Shown: positions 1 through 10,746, counted from the first letter of the stretch. The stretch is DNA of 64,000 nt from an uncultured Christensenella sp. (GCA_910576655.1 CAJTJC010000001.1:1-64000), one strand, 5' to 3'. Program-made: numbers and translations. Notes: generated by a model from the sequence alone, not told the origin.

Positions 1-2
1 CA

Positions 3-104
3 ATAATAATAGACGGTGATGCCCCCACAGGCTCTATGTTCTGCGTTACAAAAGGAACTTCACTGCGAGATATTAACGGGTATTATGGAACGAGATACTC
101 TTGA
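3..104 (+). CDS. C-terminal end of a protein entering from the left edge (partial)
   Basis: An open frame enters from the window edge and stops at a TGA at 102-104, giving 33 residues that end in INGYYGTRYS. The composition (Gly, Asp, Thr, Tyr) looks protein-like, and a strong hairpin terminator follows about 20 bases later, which fits a real gene end converging on the gene at 164. I do not recognise the family. The frame is too short to exclude chance. Confidence 0.35.
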   Translation: MIIDGDAPTGSMFCVTKGTSLRDINGYYGTRYS

Positions 105-122
105 AAATATTTTAAATTAAAT

Positions 123-150
123 TAATGGGGCGCTGGTAAGCGCCCCATTA
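123..150. terminator. Bidirectional hairpin terminator
   Basis: Arms TAATGGGGCGCT and AGCGCCCCATTA enclose the loop ggta. It lies between the partial plus-strand gene and the stop of the minus-strand coiled-coil gene, so it can serve both. Confidence 0.8.
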
Positions 151-163
151 GCAAATATATTAA

Positions 164-3100
164 TTACTTATTGCCGTTAAAGTTGCCGCTGTACGCGTCG
201 TAGAAGCCGTCCACGTCGTAAAAGTCGTTGGAAGCGACCCTATGGCTCGTATTTTTCTGAGGCTCCACGCGGGTAGTCGTAGTCGTCGTGCTCGTCATAA
301 CTGAATCAGGCGGGACGTTGGGCGCGCCCTGCGCAGGCGACTGCTGGTTATAACGGTATTGCTGAGAATCTACGTCTATCACCTTTTTCGGGGGCTGCTC
401 CGCCGTGTTTATGATTATCGGCTGAACTGCGGGAGGCAGCTGTTGCTGCATTCCCGCGTGCTGTCCGTACTGGGGCTGCTGACCGTAGGGCGACTGCTGA
501 TTATACGGCGCCTGAGGATTCTGGTCCGAACGCATCTTCATAAGCTCGTTAGCCATTTTCATAGCCGAAGCTTCCTGCGCTGCCTGGAATTTAATCTGCG
601 CTATTTCTTGATTTGCGCGGTTAGCTTCCTGCTGAACGCGCTGTTCGGAACGCATTTTTTCCATTTCTATCTCCATTTTCATCATGGCGATAGCGCTGTC
701 CGACTGTTGCTGCATGCCGGGCATGGGCTGTCCGTAGGGGTTATAGGGCTGAGCGTACGGGTTGAAGGGCTGACCGTAGGGCGACATACCGAAAGGCTGT
801 TGCGCAGGTACAAGCTGAGCTTTCATACGGGCGATTTCCGCCTCTGAATGAGCCTTGTCTATTTCCTGCTGAGCCCTCATCTTCATGCGCTCGGCTTCAA
901 GCTCTGCGCGCGCCTTTGTAAGCTCCATTTCGACTCTTTCTCTGATAAAGTCGCTGTTGCTGTTCTTGTTAACCTCGGGGTGCGAAGCAATCTGGGCTTT
1001 GAGACGGGTAATTTCCGCCTGAGCCTTAGCCATTTCGATTTCCGATTCGGATTTTGCCTTAATGCGCTCCGCTTCCATAGTAGCGCGCGCTTTTGCAAGC
1101 TCCGCCTCGACGAGCTGCTTGACGGCGTCGTCGCCGTTGTGCTCCTGCGTCTGGGGCTGACCAGATACGTAAGCGTCGGCGCGCATTTTCGCGATTTCTG
1201 CCTCCGCCCTTACCTTATCTATTTCCGCCTGAGCCTTAGCCTTGGCGCGTTCGGCCTCCATCTGGGCGCGGGCGGTAGCAAGCTCCGCCTCTACCTTTGC
1301 CCTGATAAGGTCTGCGTCCGAACCGCTTTCAACGGGCTTGGACGTCATGGCCTGCGCTTTGAGCTTGGCAATTTCGGCTTCCGCCTTAACCTTGTCTATT
1401 TCCGCCTGAGCCTGCGCCTTTACGCGCTCCATTTCCATCTGAGCGCGAGCCATTGCAAGCTCCGCCTCTACCTTTGCCTTGATAACGTCGCTGCTATTCT
1501 CTGACTTAGGAGGGTCTACGCGGCGTTTGGCATCTTCGATTTCCTGTTTGAGACGTGCGATTTCCACGTCCGCCTTTGCGCGTTCGATTTCCGTTCTTGC
1601 CTGATGCTTTGCAAGCTCCGCCTCCATCTGCGCTTTGATTATCGCGCTGTTATCGACCTGTTGCGACTGCTGTGCGGGCGCGTTGTTCTGCGCCTCGATT
1701 TGCTGCTTCAAGCGGGCGATTTCCGCATCTGCGCGGGCACGCTCTATTTCGGTCTTTGCCTGATGCTTTGCAAGCTCGGCTTCCATCTGCGCCTTGATAA
1801 GAGCGCTGTTATCAACCTGCTGCTGGGGCTGCTGCGCGGGCGCGTTGTTCTGCGCCTCGATTTGCTGCTTCAAGCGGGCGATTTCCGCATCCGCCTTGGC
1901 GCGCTCAATGTCGTTCTTCGCCTGCGTTCTGGCAAGCTCCGCCTCCATCTGCGCCTTTACGAGCGCGCTGTTATCAACCACCTGTTGATGAACGGGCGCT
2001 GCCGCAACCTCGCGGGGCATTTCTTTAATTTCGGCTTTGAGCTTGGCGATTTCGGCTTCCGCCGCAATTCTGTTAAGCTCTGCCTGAGCCTGTATCTTGT
2101 TGCGCTCCGCTTCCATTTCGGCGCGCGCACGGGTAAGCTCGGCGTCGACCTTTGCCTTGACGATTTCCGCGCTTTCGGCGTGAGCCTGAACGGGGAACGG
2201 GTTGGTCGCAATCTGCGATTTAAGACGCGCGATTTCTGCGTCCGCCTGAGCCCTGTCAATCTGAGCCTGCGAGCTTAACCTGTCGTTTTCGGCTTTAAGC
2301 TCGGCGCGGACGCGAGCAACCTCGGCGTCGATGCGTGAACGAACGTCGTCGGAATCGGTTTGTCTGCTGCCGCCTGCCGCCTGAGCTTTAAGGCGTGCGA
2401 TTTCTGCATCCGCCTTATATTTGTCTATTTCCTGCTGAGCCTTAGCCTTGGCGCGCTCCGCTTCCATTTCGGCGCGGACGCGAGCAAGCTCGGCATCGAC
2501 CTTGGCTTTGACGTATTCACCGTTATCCACGCTCGAGGAAGGGTGCTGCGCAATCGACTGAGCGCGAAGAGAGGCAATTTCCGCCTCTGCGCGGGCGCGC
2601 TCGATTTCGTTTCTCGCATTCTCACGGGCGCGTTCGGCTTCCATTTCCGCACGTACGCGTGCAACCTCCGCATTTACCTGAGCCTTTACGTAATCGCCGT
2701 TGTCGGCTTCGCGGCGGGCAGAATTCCTCTGCATATTCTGAATTTGGGCGTTAACGTCGTCAAGGCGGTCGTGAAGGCGACGAAGCTCCGCCTCCGCCTT
2801 CTGACGCTGTTTCTCGTTTTTAGCATTTTCCGCGGCAATTTCTGCCCTGCGCTGCTGTTCGAGAAGCGCGCGCTTCTCTTCCTCCGCCCTCTGTCTGCGC
2901 TGTTTGAGTTTAGGGTCATCGGCGGGAGCCGCTTTACCAGTCTCGCGCGGAGCGGGAGCGGAATCGCGGCGGCGCCTGTCTTCTTCCTCGCGGCGTCTGC
3001 GGTTTTCGGACTCTTCTTTGAGTCTTGCTATTTCCGCATTCGCGCGTTCGCGCTCGATTTCGTTTTTAGCCTGCGCTTTTGCAAGCTCGGCTTCCATCTG

Positions 3101-3514
3101 CGCCTTTACGAGCGCGCTGTTATCCTGATAAAAAATGGGTTGAGGAGCGTTGGGGTTGGCCTGTGCCTGAGCGCGGGCGATTTCCGCCTGAGCGCGGGCG
3201 CGTTCGACCTCCGCCTGCGAATACGACCTTATTCTCTCGGTTTCGGCAGCAGCCTCCGCGCGGGCGCGGGCTATGTCTGCGTCTGCCTTGGAACGTATAA
3301 GCTCGGAATTGTTGGGTCCCCTGCGTTTGGCTCCCTTCTTCTTGCTCTTTTTAGCCTTGGGGCGGCGGTGTTTGCCTTTCTTCTTCTTTTTGCCCGATGC
3401 AGCTACGGCAATGATAATTATCAGCAGCAACAAAACAGCCGCGCCGATTGCTATCCATGCCCAGTATGGCAAGACCCATAATTTTTGCTGTAACCAGTCT
3501 AATACACCTTGCAT
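164..3514 (-). CDS. Membrane-anchored giant coiled-coil repeat protein
   Basis: 1116 residues. Residues 18-39 form one hydrophobic helix, followed at 41-66 by a very basic stretch (17 Lys/Arg in 26), which by the positive-inside rule places the rest in the cytoplasm. The body is about 13 repeats of 45-60 residues of the type KAQMEAELA...EIERARAEAEIARLK, each a charged helix predicted to form a coiled coil, joined by Gln/Pro-rich linkers. The tail is Gln/Pro/Tyr-rich, then Thr-rich. The start has a clear AGAGGAG site. It begins 45 bases after the stop of the giant surface protein, so the two are probably one operon. Function is not known. A cytoplasmic scaffold under the membrane that binds the acidic tail of its neighbour is an inference. 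Confidence 0.85.
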   Translation of the reverse strand: MQGVLDWLQQKLWVLPYWAWIAIGAAVLLLLIIIIAVAASGKKKKKGKHRRPKAKKSKKKGAKRRGPNNSELIRSKADADIARARAEAAAETERIRSYSQAEVERARAQAEIARAQAQANPNAPQPIFYQDNSALVKAQMEAELAKAQAKNEIERERANAEIARLKEESENRRRREEEDRRRRDSAPAPRETGKAAPADDPKLKQRRQRAEEEKRALLEQQRRAEIAAENAKNEKQRQKAEAELRRLHDRLDDVNAQIQNMQRNSARREADNGDYVKAQVNAEVARVRAEMEAERARENARNEIERARAEAEIASLRAQSIAQHPSSSVDNGEYVKAKVDAELARVRAEMEAERAKAKAQQEIDKYKADAEIARLKAQAAGGSRQTDSDDVRSRIDAEVARVRAELKAENDRLSSQAQIDRAQADAEIARLKSQIATNPFPVQAHAESAEIVKAKVDAELTRARAEMEAERNKIQAQAELNRIAAEAEIAKLKAEIKEMPREVAAAPVHQQVVDNSALVKAQMEAELARTQAKNDIERAKADAEIARLKQQIEAQNNAPAQQPQQQVDNSALIKAQMEAELAKHQAKTEIERARADAEIARLKQQIEAQNNAPAQQSQQVDNSAIIKAQMEAELAKHQARTEIERAKADVEIARLKQEIEDAKRRVDPPKSENSSDVIKAKVEAELAMARAQMEMERVKAQAQAEIDKVKAEAEIAKLKAQAMTSKPVESGSDADLIRAKVEAELATARAQMEAERAKAKAQAEIDKVRAEAEIAKMRADAYVSGQPQTQEHNGDDAVKQLVEAELAKARATMEAERIKAKSESEIEMAKAQAEITRLKAQIASHPEVNKNSNSDFIRERVEMELTKARAELEAERMKMRAQQEIDKAHSEAEIARMKAQLVPAQQPFGMSPYGQPFNPYAQPYNPYGQPMPGMQQQSDSAIAMMKMEIEMEKMRSEQRVQQEANRANQEIAQIKFQAAQEASAMKMANELMKMRSDQNPQAPYNQQSPYGQQPQYGQHAGMQQQLPPAVQPIIINTAEQPPKKVIDVDSQQYRYNQQSPAQGAPNVPPDSVMTSTTTTTTRVEPQKNTSHRVASNDFYDVDGFYDAYSGNFNGNK

Positions 3515-3559
3515 AGTTTTTACTCCTCTTTATTTGTAATAATATTCGTTGTACTTCGA

Positions 3560-6500
3560 TTAATACTCGTCGTCGTAATCGTCATAATCATCGTCGTAAT
3601 CGTCTTCGTCCTCGTCTTCTTCGTCGTCGTAGTCGTCATAGTACTCGTCATATCCGTCGTCATAGGACGAATCGTTGTTTCTGCGAGCCGCAAGCGCGAT
3701 TATTACGCCGACAACCGCGAGAATGAGGGGAATACCTATAATGGCAATCAACCAAAGAAGGTTAAAGCCGCCCTCTTCCTTGTCGGAGCCCGAAGGCTGA
3801 TAATTGTTGATTATGAAACCGCCGTTTTCGTTCTTCTCGGTAATCTGGTCGCGTATCGACGAACCGTTTTCGATTGCGTTATCGAAATCCGCGGGATTTT
3901 TGACCTTGATTTTAACCGTGTACGATTCACCGGGAACGAGGTCCTCTCGTTCGACCTTGTTGCCGTCCTTGTCGTAGAATTCCACGTCGAGCAGGTCGCC
4001 GAAATCGAAGTCGAAATCGGGCCAAGGATTGCCGTCCTTGTCTACGATAATAGGTTTACCGTCGTTGCCGATACCTATCTGTCCGCCGTCGGGTATCTGC
4101 GCTTTGATAATTTTAAAGTCAAGCGTGATTTCGTCGGTCGTGCCGTCTTCCCAAGTCTGACCCTCGGGATTGCTGTCGCTCTTCGGGTTTTTGAGCCTGA
4201 GAGTAACGGAATATTCGCCTACTCCCTTCTTTAAGAGAACACCCTCGCCCTCGACGATTTCAACCGCCTCGGGGTCAAAGTTTGCCAGCTCGAACTTCTG
4301 CTCTTTGCCGTTATAACGCAATTCGGGTATCTTGATTGAGGGCTTGACAACTATTGTCGGGTCGTCGGGTTTGGTTACTTCGAAAGTAATCTGAATAGCC
4401 TCGGTAGAATTATCCGTACCCGCCCAGTAAGCGTGGGCATCTTCTTTGAAACTGAGCGTAAACGTATAAACGCCTATGTTCTTGACGGTAATCGTACCGA
4501 ATTCGTTGTTGAACTTAACGGTTGAATCGTCGCAACTGAATACAAGGTATTTACCGTAGATAGTGACCCATGCAGGAATTGTAAATTCCAAATCGCTGCC
4601 GGTATAAGTCTGCGCGGGCAGGCTGCTGCTCGGCTTGGTTATCGGGATATCTTCTCCCGGAATAATTTCTTCCGGCGTTACAGTAATGGTGGCCGAATAG
4701 GTCTTTTTGCCCTCTACGAAGGTCTCCTCGACTCCGTCCTTGATAGTAAAGGTTATTGTGTATACGCCTACCTGCGTAACCGTAATCACGCCGTCCTTAA
4801 TTTCAAGACCGTCTTTACTCGTGACGTTGACGTAATTCGAATAATAATCCCACTGCGCAACCTTGAACTGAATAGGCGAGCCCGTGTATTCGTAAGAAGC
4901 TTTTACAAACGTAGGATAAGCAAGCTCTTTAATAGGATTATCGGGGTCGCCGGTAATGAAAAGCTGTACCGTGTACGGCGCTCTGGGCGCGTCGGGATTT
5001 TCTTTCCAGTACCCTATCGAATCTTCGGGGAAGCTGAATTTAACCGAGTAAACGCCGCCCTTTCTGAAAATAAGGTTGATTTCTTTTCCGAGGCTTTCGT
5101 TCTTGTAGAACACCTCGTACGTCAGGTACTGACTGAACATTACCCAGTTGGTGATTTTGAACTCGATTTCGTTATCGTTATCCCAGTCAATATTTTCTTT
5201 TTCGAACATGGGATAATCGAGTGGCCATCTCGTGGGAGGCGCAATTCTGAATTTGAGCGTGTAAGCGTCGCGGTTGAATTCGCCCGACGAAGCCGTCGAT
5301 TGTTTCCAGTATGCGTTTGCCGTTTTATAAAAACGTAGTACTACGCTGTATTCACCGACGTCGGTCTGCGTAAGGCTGCCTGCCGAAATATACAGATAGT
5401 TGGAATAAAGCGTACCCCAGCCGTCTATCTCGAACGTAAGCGCCGTGCCCGTGAATTCCTTTTCGTCGACTATAATCGTGGGGAAATCAAGCACGACTAC
5501 GCCGGGTTTGGGCTCAAACGGCGAATAGCTGAATTTTACCTGCTCGGGCTGGTTTGCAACCATTTTGATGCTAATATCGTAAACGTAAGCGTCCGATATT
5601 TTAGCCTTTGCAAAGAACTCCTCGTCTCCGTTGGTGGATTTGATGTACGCGAGGGGAACTTCCGCGCCGTTAAGACGGGTGTATACGGTAGTTATCATAT
5701 CCGTATTGAATACGGCTAACGCACGCGCTACGGGATATGCGCCCGCATCGTCCCACTCCACTTCGACTTCGGCTTTGTCTATTTCAAGGCTGAGCGTATC
5801 CCATACGATAAGCTCTTCCACTTCGGCGCCGTCTCTGAATACGGTAGTTTTTTCGTAAAACTTAACGTCGTACGTACCGGCATGGTAAAGCGAGTTGGCA
5901 ACGCCTTCATAGCCCTCGTAGTCGTTGAATACGGAGAAAGCTTTATCGACGAAAGTTATCTCAACCTTTAAATAATCCAATTCGTTATAGGGAATATTAC
6001 AAAGCTCGATAACGTCGTGTATTCTGTCGTTGAACACCGTCCAGCTACCGTCGTAATCGATTTTTGAAAGCTCTCTTTTCTTAATCTTCCAAAGCTGAGA
6101 CGTAGGTATGGACAGAGGGAACGTAGAAGCGTCGAAGTCTTCATGGTTGCCCTGCGGGTCGTTCCACGTACCTGATATGACGTAGCTGGTCATATATTCG
6201 CCGACAGCCGCGCGCGTATTGCCCGGCATAGGCGACGAACCGGATATGGAAAGGTTCTTCGTCGTGTAGGTCATCAAATCCTGCACGCCCTTGGGAAGTC
6301 CGATAAGCGCTACGGTCCAACCGACCGCGCCGTCCTCGTCGCGGGCGTACCTGAAGTCTTCCTTATCGAAGTCGAATTCCTTTTCCTGTCCCTCTTTATT
6401 AATATAACCCCATTTTACGTCGTTATAATCAATTTTCTTTTTTGTTATGGTCCAGCTGAGCAATCTGGGGAATATATCGTGAGGATTGTTGAAGCGGTCG

Positions 6501-9500
6501 GAATTATATTCGAAGTCTACCACTGCGGTATAAGTGCCCGCGTTCGTCTCTTCGTTACCCGCAAGCCTTGCTACGGAAAGAGTATCGGCAGTATCGTCGA
6601 AGTCCTGCAGACATTCGACGGTAAGCACGTGAGGCGTTCCGTCGTATTCGAACGAGAACACGACCTCGCCGCCCTTTTCGTCTACCCATTTACCCTGTTC
6701 CTTATCGTACTTGGCGGCAATAACGACATCGCCGTGTTCGTACATCCAGAAAATCTGGTCGGGGTCGTAGTCGGCTTTGATTATGCTAAAAGCAACTTCG
6801 CTCTTGCAATCTTCCGAAATATAGCTGTCCGTACTGTACTTGGCCGTGACCTCGGCAACGTATCTGCCGACGTCCGTGGGCGCCGCGGCAAGCTCCGTTC
6901 TGGTGCCGTCGGTTGCGACCGAGAAATATTTGAATTCGTACGCGCCGAGAGAAGTGCCCGCGGAATCTACTACGAGTTCGAGCGTTACGGCGCCGCCCGT
7001 ATAAACGAACTCGTCGCCGTCGTTGCATATTTCGCCGTCTTTTTCAAAGTGTATGGATACGGCAAGCTTGCCCGATTCGACCGTGAATTCGCAGGGTACG
7101 TTTAAGTCAAGCTCGTAATTGTTTGCATATTCGGGTTTAAGCGTAGCGTTGACGCGATAGGTTTCCGCGACTCCGTCTGCGGTCAACGTATCGGTAGCCG
7201 ACCAGCTTCCGTCCGATTCCTTATGCTCGTAAGAGTAAACGACGTATTCATGCCCGTGTTTGAGACGGGGAATAAACAGTATAGAACCCGTGCTATCGTC
7301 CGCGGTTTGCCATTCTACCGTCAGTTTTGCTTTACCGATAAACCATTCGTATTCGAACGCAAACGTACCGTCATAGGTGCTGTCGTCGTCGGCATCGGGA
7401 AGAATATAGTTTTTTGCATATTCGCCAGAAAGAAGGAAATTAACCTTCGTCTTGTAGCTGCCCGCGTCTATTCTGTTTCCTGCGGTGGTATATTCCACGG
7501 TAAGACCGGGAAGAGCCGCAAGCGAATCCGCAGTTATTTGAACCTTATGCTTGGCGCCGTCGTAAGTGAACGGCGTTCCGCTGTAATCCCACTGCAAGCC
7601 CGACAAGTCGTATCTGGAAGGATTGATATTGAAATAAATGTCGTATGATTTATCGTCAACCTGAACGTTGGGATAGTACGCGCTGATTTTTACGGTAACC
7701 TTGTACTTTCCTGCGGATTTGACGAATTTATCGCCCTTTTCGTATAAACCCGTCGACTCGTTGAATTTGAAGCCGTAATATACAGCTTTAACGTAATAGG
7801 TGTCGCGCAGAACCGCATCGCCGAGAGTCAGCGAGAATGCGTAAAAGTCTTCGTTGAAATCGAATTCCAACGCGCTTTCCGGTCTGTCGTGAGCGACGAA
7901 GTTGCCCGCCTGCTCGGTTGTGCCGTCGTTGGTATACTGCCACTGTACAAGGCTGTCGCTGAACGACGATACCGTCTGTAATACTTTAAAATCCTGCTGT
8001 TTGTTACCGGATTCTATATAGTACAGGTCGAAGTACTTATTGTCGTCCGTCTGCGTAAGTCCCGCATAAAGAGTGTAATTGCCTGCGGGAAGTCCCGAAA
8101 GCGTATAGACCCCTTCCGTCGGCGTAATCTTCCTCATTGTGCCGGTGTCGTTTGAAATATACATTACGTCAAGCGGAATCTGGTCGCCGTCGATATGCTC
8201 GTAAATACCGCGCAGAGCGATTTCAAACGTCTGTATGGTTATAGTGCTCCACTCGTTGGGCAGGCCGACGAATTCCACTTCAAGCTTTGCACGGGATACG
8301 TTTACGCCAAGCTTGTAAGGCGTGGTGTCCTTACCGTCGTCCGTACCGGTTGAAAAATCGTAATCGCCGGGCCAGGTGAACTGAGTTTCGTTATAGAACT
8401 GAATGGTGAACGTATATAAATCAACGGAGGAGACCTTATAAGTCAGCGTTCCGTTTTCGGAAACTATGGGGTATTGACCCTTGACTCCGTTTACCTCTAC
8501 GTCGTGCATTTCGTTGAGACATTCTATTTCACCATTCTTTTCGGGCTTCACGGAAACGCAGAGATACTTGCTTACGTTTGCAAGCTGAATAAACTGGTCG
8601 CCCTTATAAGAAATGGTATGGACGATAATGCCCGTCTTATCGTTAAGCACGCCCTCGCCCGCACCCTCTACGTGCGGCTTTTCGATTATCTTTCTGCCGA
8701 CGTCAAACGTCGAATTCGACGTTATAGGCTCGCCCTTTTCGTCGGAAAGCTGATAATTGTATTTATATAAGTCCTCGTCGATGATGTACGCTTCCGCGGT
8801 ATAAGTGCCGCGCAGCAAATCGTCGAAATCATAAAAATACAGACCCGCATTGTGGTACGACCGATATTTTATACCTATTCTCGGCACGTTGCCGGCAATC
8901 ACGTCGCGGTCGTAAATGTGCGATTCCGCACTCATTTCCACGTCGGTCGGCACAACCCCCTGATAAGTCCACTTTACACCGATTTTAGCTTTTTCTACTA
9001 TAAACTTGACTACTTTTTTATTGGAATCCGAATTAACGAAATGCAGTCCGGGATTGTCGAGGCGGACCTCCATATAATATTCGCCTGCGTTAATCGGGCT
9101 TGCAAGTGTTTTGAAATCCTTATCGTAAGCGAACCTTACGTTCATGTCTCCCTTGATAAACCAGGAAGCTTCTTCAGGCGTAAGCGTGACCTCGTTCTGG
9201 TCAAGTCTGTGAGCCTTGCCGTTGTAGCTCGTTTTTACGACGTCGGGAAGATTTACGGGTATTTCCGTCTTCTCGGCGGCAGCCGAAAGGTTGAGGTGAA
9301 TTGCGGGTCTTACCGCAAAAGTGTTAGCATTGAGGGCGGGATTGCCCGAATCAACGTAATTAAGCTCGCGGAAGCCGACCGAGCCGTCCTCCTCCGTGAC
9401 GAAAATATGCGAATAGCTGTAACCGCTGCCCGCGTCGTAAGCGGTGCTCGCGCTTCTCAGCCAGGCAATGGGCTGCGCCGCCATCAGCGAAGAGCTGTAA

Positions 9501-10573
9501 TTGTTTGAGCGCTGGTTTTTGTTAAGCTCCCAAAGCCCGTTAAGGTCCGTAGTATCGTTGCCCGTCATATCGCCAGTGCCGACCTCGGTTACGGAAGGAA
9601 GCCAGACCTTATCGTTCTTCCATATATCGTAATTGGTCTTTTGCGCAGTTCCGCTGCCGTAATCGAAATAGTTGGGCATATAGAACACTGCGTCGCCGTG
9701 CGAAGCGTACGAATCGTTAGGCCAGCAGTAATTTTCCCAGTCTGCGCCGCCGTAAGTGCTGCCGTTGTAAACAGCCTCGCCCTTGTCGCCTATTTCCGCC
9801 TTGTAGTTCTGGTCGCCCTGCCATGCAAGCTTGGAAGGCGTAACTATATCGTCGTAAAGATAGCCTTTACGGACTTCCTTATTGCCGTCTTCGGACGTGT
9901 AGACGTATTCCTGAAAATCGATATACTTGTGACAGCTTTCGTAAGTGGGCTTATCCAGATTACGCAAAGCAGGCGAAGTAGCAGTATAGTCTATATATTG
10001 CCCGCCGTTGCCGAGCGCGTTTGCCCTGATATACGAAGTGCCGTACATATTGGCGGGGTTTTGCGCCGTCACGCTGGACGCAACCGCCGAATCGAATGAA
10101 TACGGAGAATATTCGTACTGCGAAATGGGACCGTTTACCGACGTTAAGTATAACGTAAGCACCGCGTCCTTTCCGTCTGCGGTGGTAGACATGTAAACGG
10201 GCATCCAGGCAAGGTCGGTATACGGGTCTTTAACCGTATTGCGATACCTGCCGTATTTCAGCGTAATACCTTTGTTGCTGACTGGTCTGCCGTGAGTCTG
10301 CGCGTTCGATTTGACGTTTGAAATCAAAGTATCGATATTCGCGGAAGGATTATCGAGAATGATTTTCGCAAGGTCGTCAAGCGCCGCCTCGTTATAACGG
10401 AACTCGTCGAAGTCGTAAAGCGGCGTGTTCAGCGTGGTGGTAAGCGGATAGTTGGGCAACGCGTTTGCGGTATCGCCCATAATAGCTCCGCCCGCAACGG
10501 CAAAGCAGACCGTCACCGGAGCAAGCGCCGATATTAATATTTTCTTTAATGATAAACCGTTACATTTTTTCAT
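3560..10573 (-). CDS. Giant secreted surface protein with Ig-like (MBG/YDG-type) repeats, C-terminal membrane helix and acidic tail
   Basis: 2337 residues. A signal peptide spans about residues 1-38. Residues about 90-430 resemble the DUF6273 domain (LRSAST...FAVRPAIHLN). Many beta-sandwich modules follow with YxG motifs typical of MBG/YDG domains (YNGKAH, YDGTPH, YTGSPIQF, YTGSDLEF, YNGKEQKF). Residues 2270-2298 form a membrane helix ending in RR. The last 39 residues hold 25 Asp/Glu, 9 Tyr and no Lys/Arg and should lie in the cytoplasm. There is no LPXTG signal, so anchoring is by the helix. It has its own promoter at 10672-10700 and a leader of about 90 nt with only a weak ribosome site. 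It is probably an adhesion or surface-display protein; the ligand is unknown. Confidence 0.85.
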   Translation of the reverse strand: MKKCNGLSLKKILISALAPVTVCFAVAGGAIMGDTANALPNYPLTTTLNTPLYDFDEFRYNEAALDDLAKIILDNPSANIDTLISNVKSNAQTHGRPVSNKGITLKYGRYRNTVKDPYTDLAWMPVYMSTTADGKDAVLTLYLTSVNGPISQYEYSPYSFDSAVASSVTAQNPANMYGTSYIRANALGNGGQYIDYTATSPALRNLDKPTYESCHKYIDFQEYVYTSEDGNKEVRKGYLYDDIVTPSKLAWQGDQNYKAEIGDKGEAVYNGSTYGGADWENYCWPNDSYASHGDAVFYMPNYFDYGSGTAQKTNYDIWKNDKVWLPSVTEVGTGDMTGNDTTDLNGLWELNKNQRSNNYSSSLMAAQPIAWLRSASTAYDAGSGYSYSHIFVTEEDGSVGFRELNYVDSGNPALNANTFAVRPAIHLNLSAAAEKTEIPVNLPDVVKTSYNGKAHRLDQNEVTLTPEEASWFIKGDMNVRFAYDKDFKTLASPINAGEYYMEVRLDNPGLHFVNSDSNKKVVKFIVEKAKIGVKWTYQGVVPTDVEMSAESHIYDRDVIAGNVPRIGIKYRSYHNAGLYFYDFDDLLRGTYTAEAYIIDEDLYKYNYQLSDEKGEPITSNSTFDVGRKIIEKPHVEGAGEGVLNDKTGIIVHTISYKGDQFIQLANVSKYLCVSVKPEKNGEIECLNEMHDVEVNGVKGQYPIVSENGTLTYKVSSVDLYTFTIQFYNETQFTWPGDYDFSTGTDDGKDTTPYKLGVNVSRAKLEVEFVGLPNEWSTITIQTFEIALRGIYEHIDGDQIPLDVMYISNDTGTMRKITPTEGVYTLSGLPAGNYTLYAGLTQTDDNKYFDLYYIESGNKQQDFKVLQTVSSFSDSLVQWQYTNDGTTEQAGNFVAHDRPESALEFDFNEDFYAFSLTLGDAVLRDTYYVKAVYYGFKFNESTGLYEKGDKFVKSAGKYKVTVKISAYYPNVQVDDKSYDIYFNINPSRYDLSGLQWDYSGTPFTYDGAKHKVQITADSLAALPGLTVEYTTAGNRIDAGSYKTKVNFLLSGEYAKNYILPDADDDSTYDGTFAFEYEWFIGKAKLTVEWQTADDSTGSILFIPRLKHGHEYVVYSYEHKESDGSWSATDTLTADGVAETYRVNATLKPEYANNYELDLNVPCEFTVESGKLAVSIHFEKDGEICNDGDEFVYTGGAVTLELVVDSAGTSLGAYEFKYFSVATDGTRTELAAAPTDVGRYVAEVTAKYSTDSYISEDCKSEVAFSIIKADYDPDQIFWMYEHGDVVIAAKYDKEQGKWVDEKGGEVVFSFEYDGTPHVLTVECLQDFDDTADTLSVARLAGNEETNAGTYTAVVDFEYNSDRFNNPHDIFPRLLSWTITKKKIDYNDVKWGYINKEGQEKEFDFDKEDFRYARDEDGAVGWTVALIGLPKGVQDLMTYTTKNLSISGSSPMPGNTRAAVGEYMTSYVISGTWNDPQGNHEDFDASTFPLSIPTSQLWKIKKRELSKIDYDGSWTVFNDRIHDVIELCNIPYNELDYLKVEITFVDKAFSVFNDYEGYEGVANSLYHAGTYDVKFYEKTTVFRDGAEVEELIVWDTLSLEIDKAEVEVEWDDAGAYPVARALAVFNTDMITTVYTRLNGAEVPLAYIKSTNGDEEFFAKAKISDAYVYDISIKMVANQPEQVKFSYSPFEPKPGVVVLDFPTIIVDEKEFTGTALTFEIDGWGTLYSNYLYISAGSLTQTDVGEYSVVLRFYKTANAYWKQSTASSGEFNRDAYTLKFRIAPPTRWPLDYPMFEKENIDWDNDNEIEFKITNWVMFSQYLTYEVFYKNESLGKEINLIFRKGGVYSVKFSFPEDSIGYWKENPDAPRAPYTVQLFITGDPDNPIKELAYPTFVKASYEYTGSPIQFKVAQWDYYSNYVNVTSKDGLEIKDGVITVTQVGVYTITFTIKDGVEETFVEGKKTYSATITVTPEEIIPGEDIPITKPSSSLPAQTYTGSDLEFTIPAWVTIYGKYLVFSCDDSTVKFNNEFGTITVKNIGVYTFTLSFKEDAHAYWAGTDNSTEAIQITFEVTKPDDPTIVVKPSIKIPELRYNGKEQKFELANFDPEAVEIVEGEGVLLKKGVGEYSVTLRLKNPKSDSNPEGQTWEDGTTDEITLDFKIIKAQIPDGGQIGIGNDGKPIIVDKDGNPWPDFDFDFGDLLDVEFYDKDGNKVEREDLVPGESYTVKIKVKNPADFDNAIENGSSIRDQITEKNENGGFIINNYQPSGSDKEEGGFNLLWLIAIIGIPLILAVVGVIIALAARRNNDSSYDDGYDEYYDDYDDEEDEDEDDYDDDYDDYDDEY

Positions 10574-10671
10574 AAATCTGTCCGTTTTCTTTTCATTTTT
10601 TTACGTCCGAAAGGGCAAAATTCCGCCTTTCAGACCAAAAGAGTATAAAGAACCTATTGTGGTTATACATT

Positions 10672-10700
10672 ATTATAACATCACGTGCCTGTATTTTCAA
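10672..10700 (-). promoter_or_regulatory. Promoter of the giant MBG-type surface protein
   Basis: TTGAAA (10695-10700), 17-bp spacer and TATAAT (10672-10677) with TGT in front of the -10. The expected start near 10665 gives a leader of about 90 nt. Confidence 0.8.
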
Positions 10701-10746
10701 GTGTTTTTTAATTAATTTTTAAATTAGTGGTTATCCACCGTACTAT

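Noticed and set aside
359..3300. Long open frames on the plus strand across the coiled-coil gene
   Set aside because: They are Leu/Arg/Cys-rich shadows caused by the repeated codons of the minus-strand gene, lack ribosome sites, and the minus-strand product is clearly the real protein.
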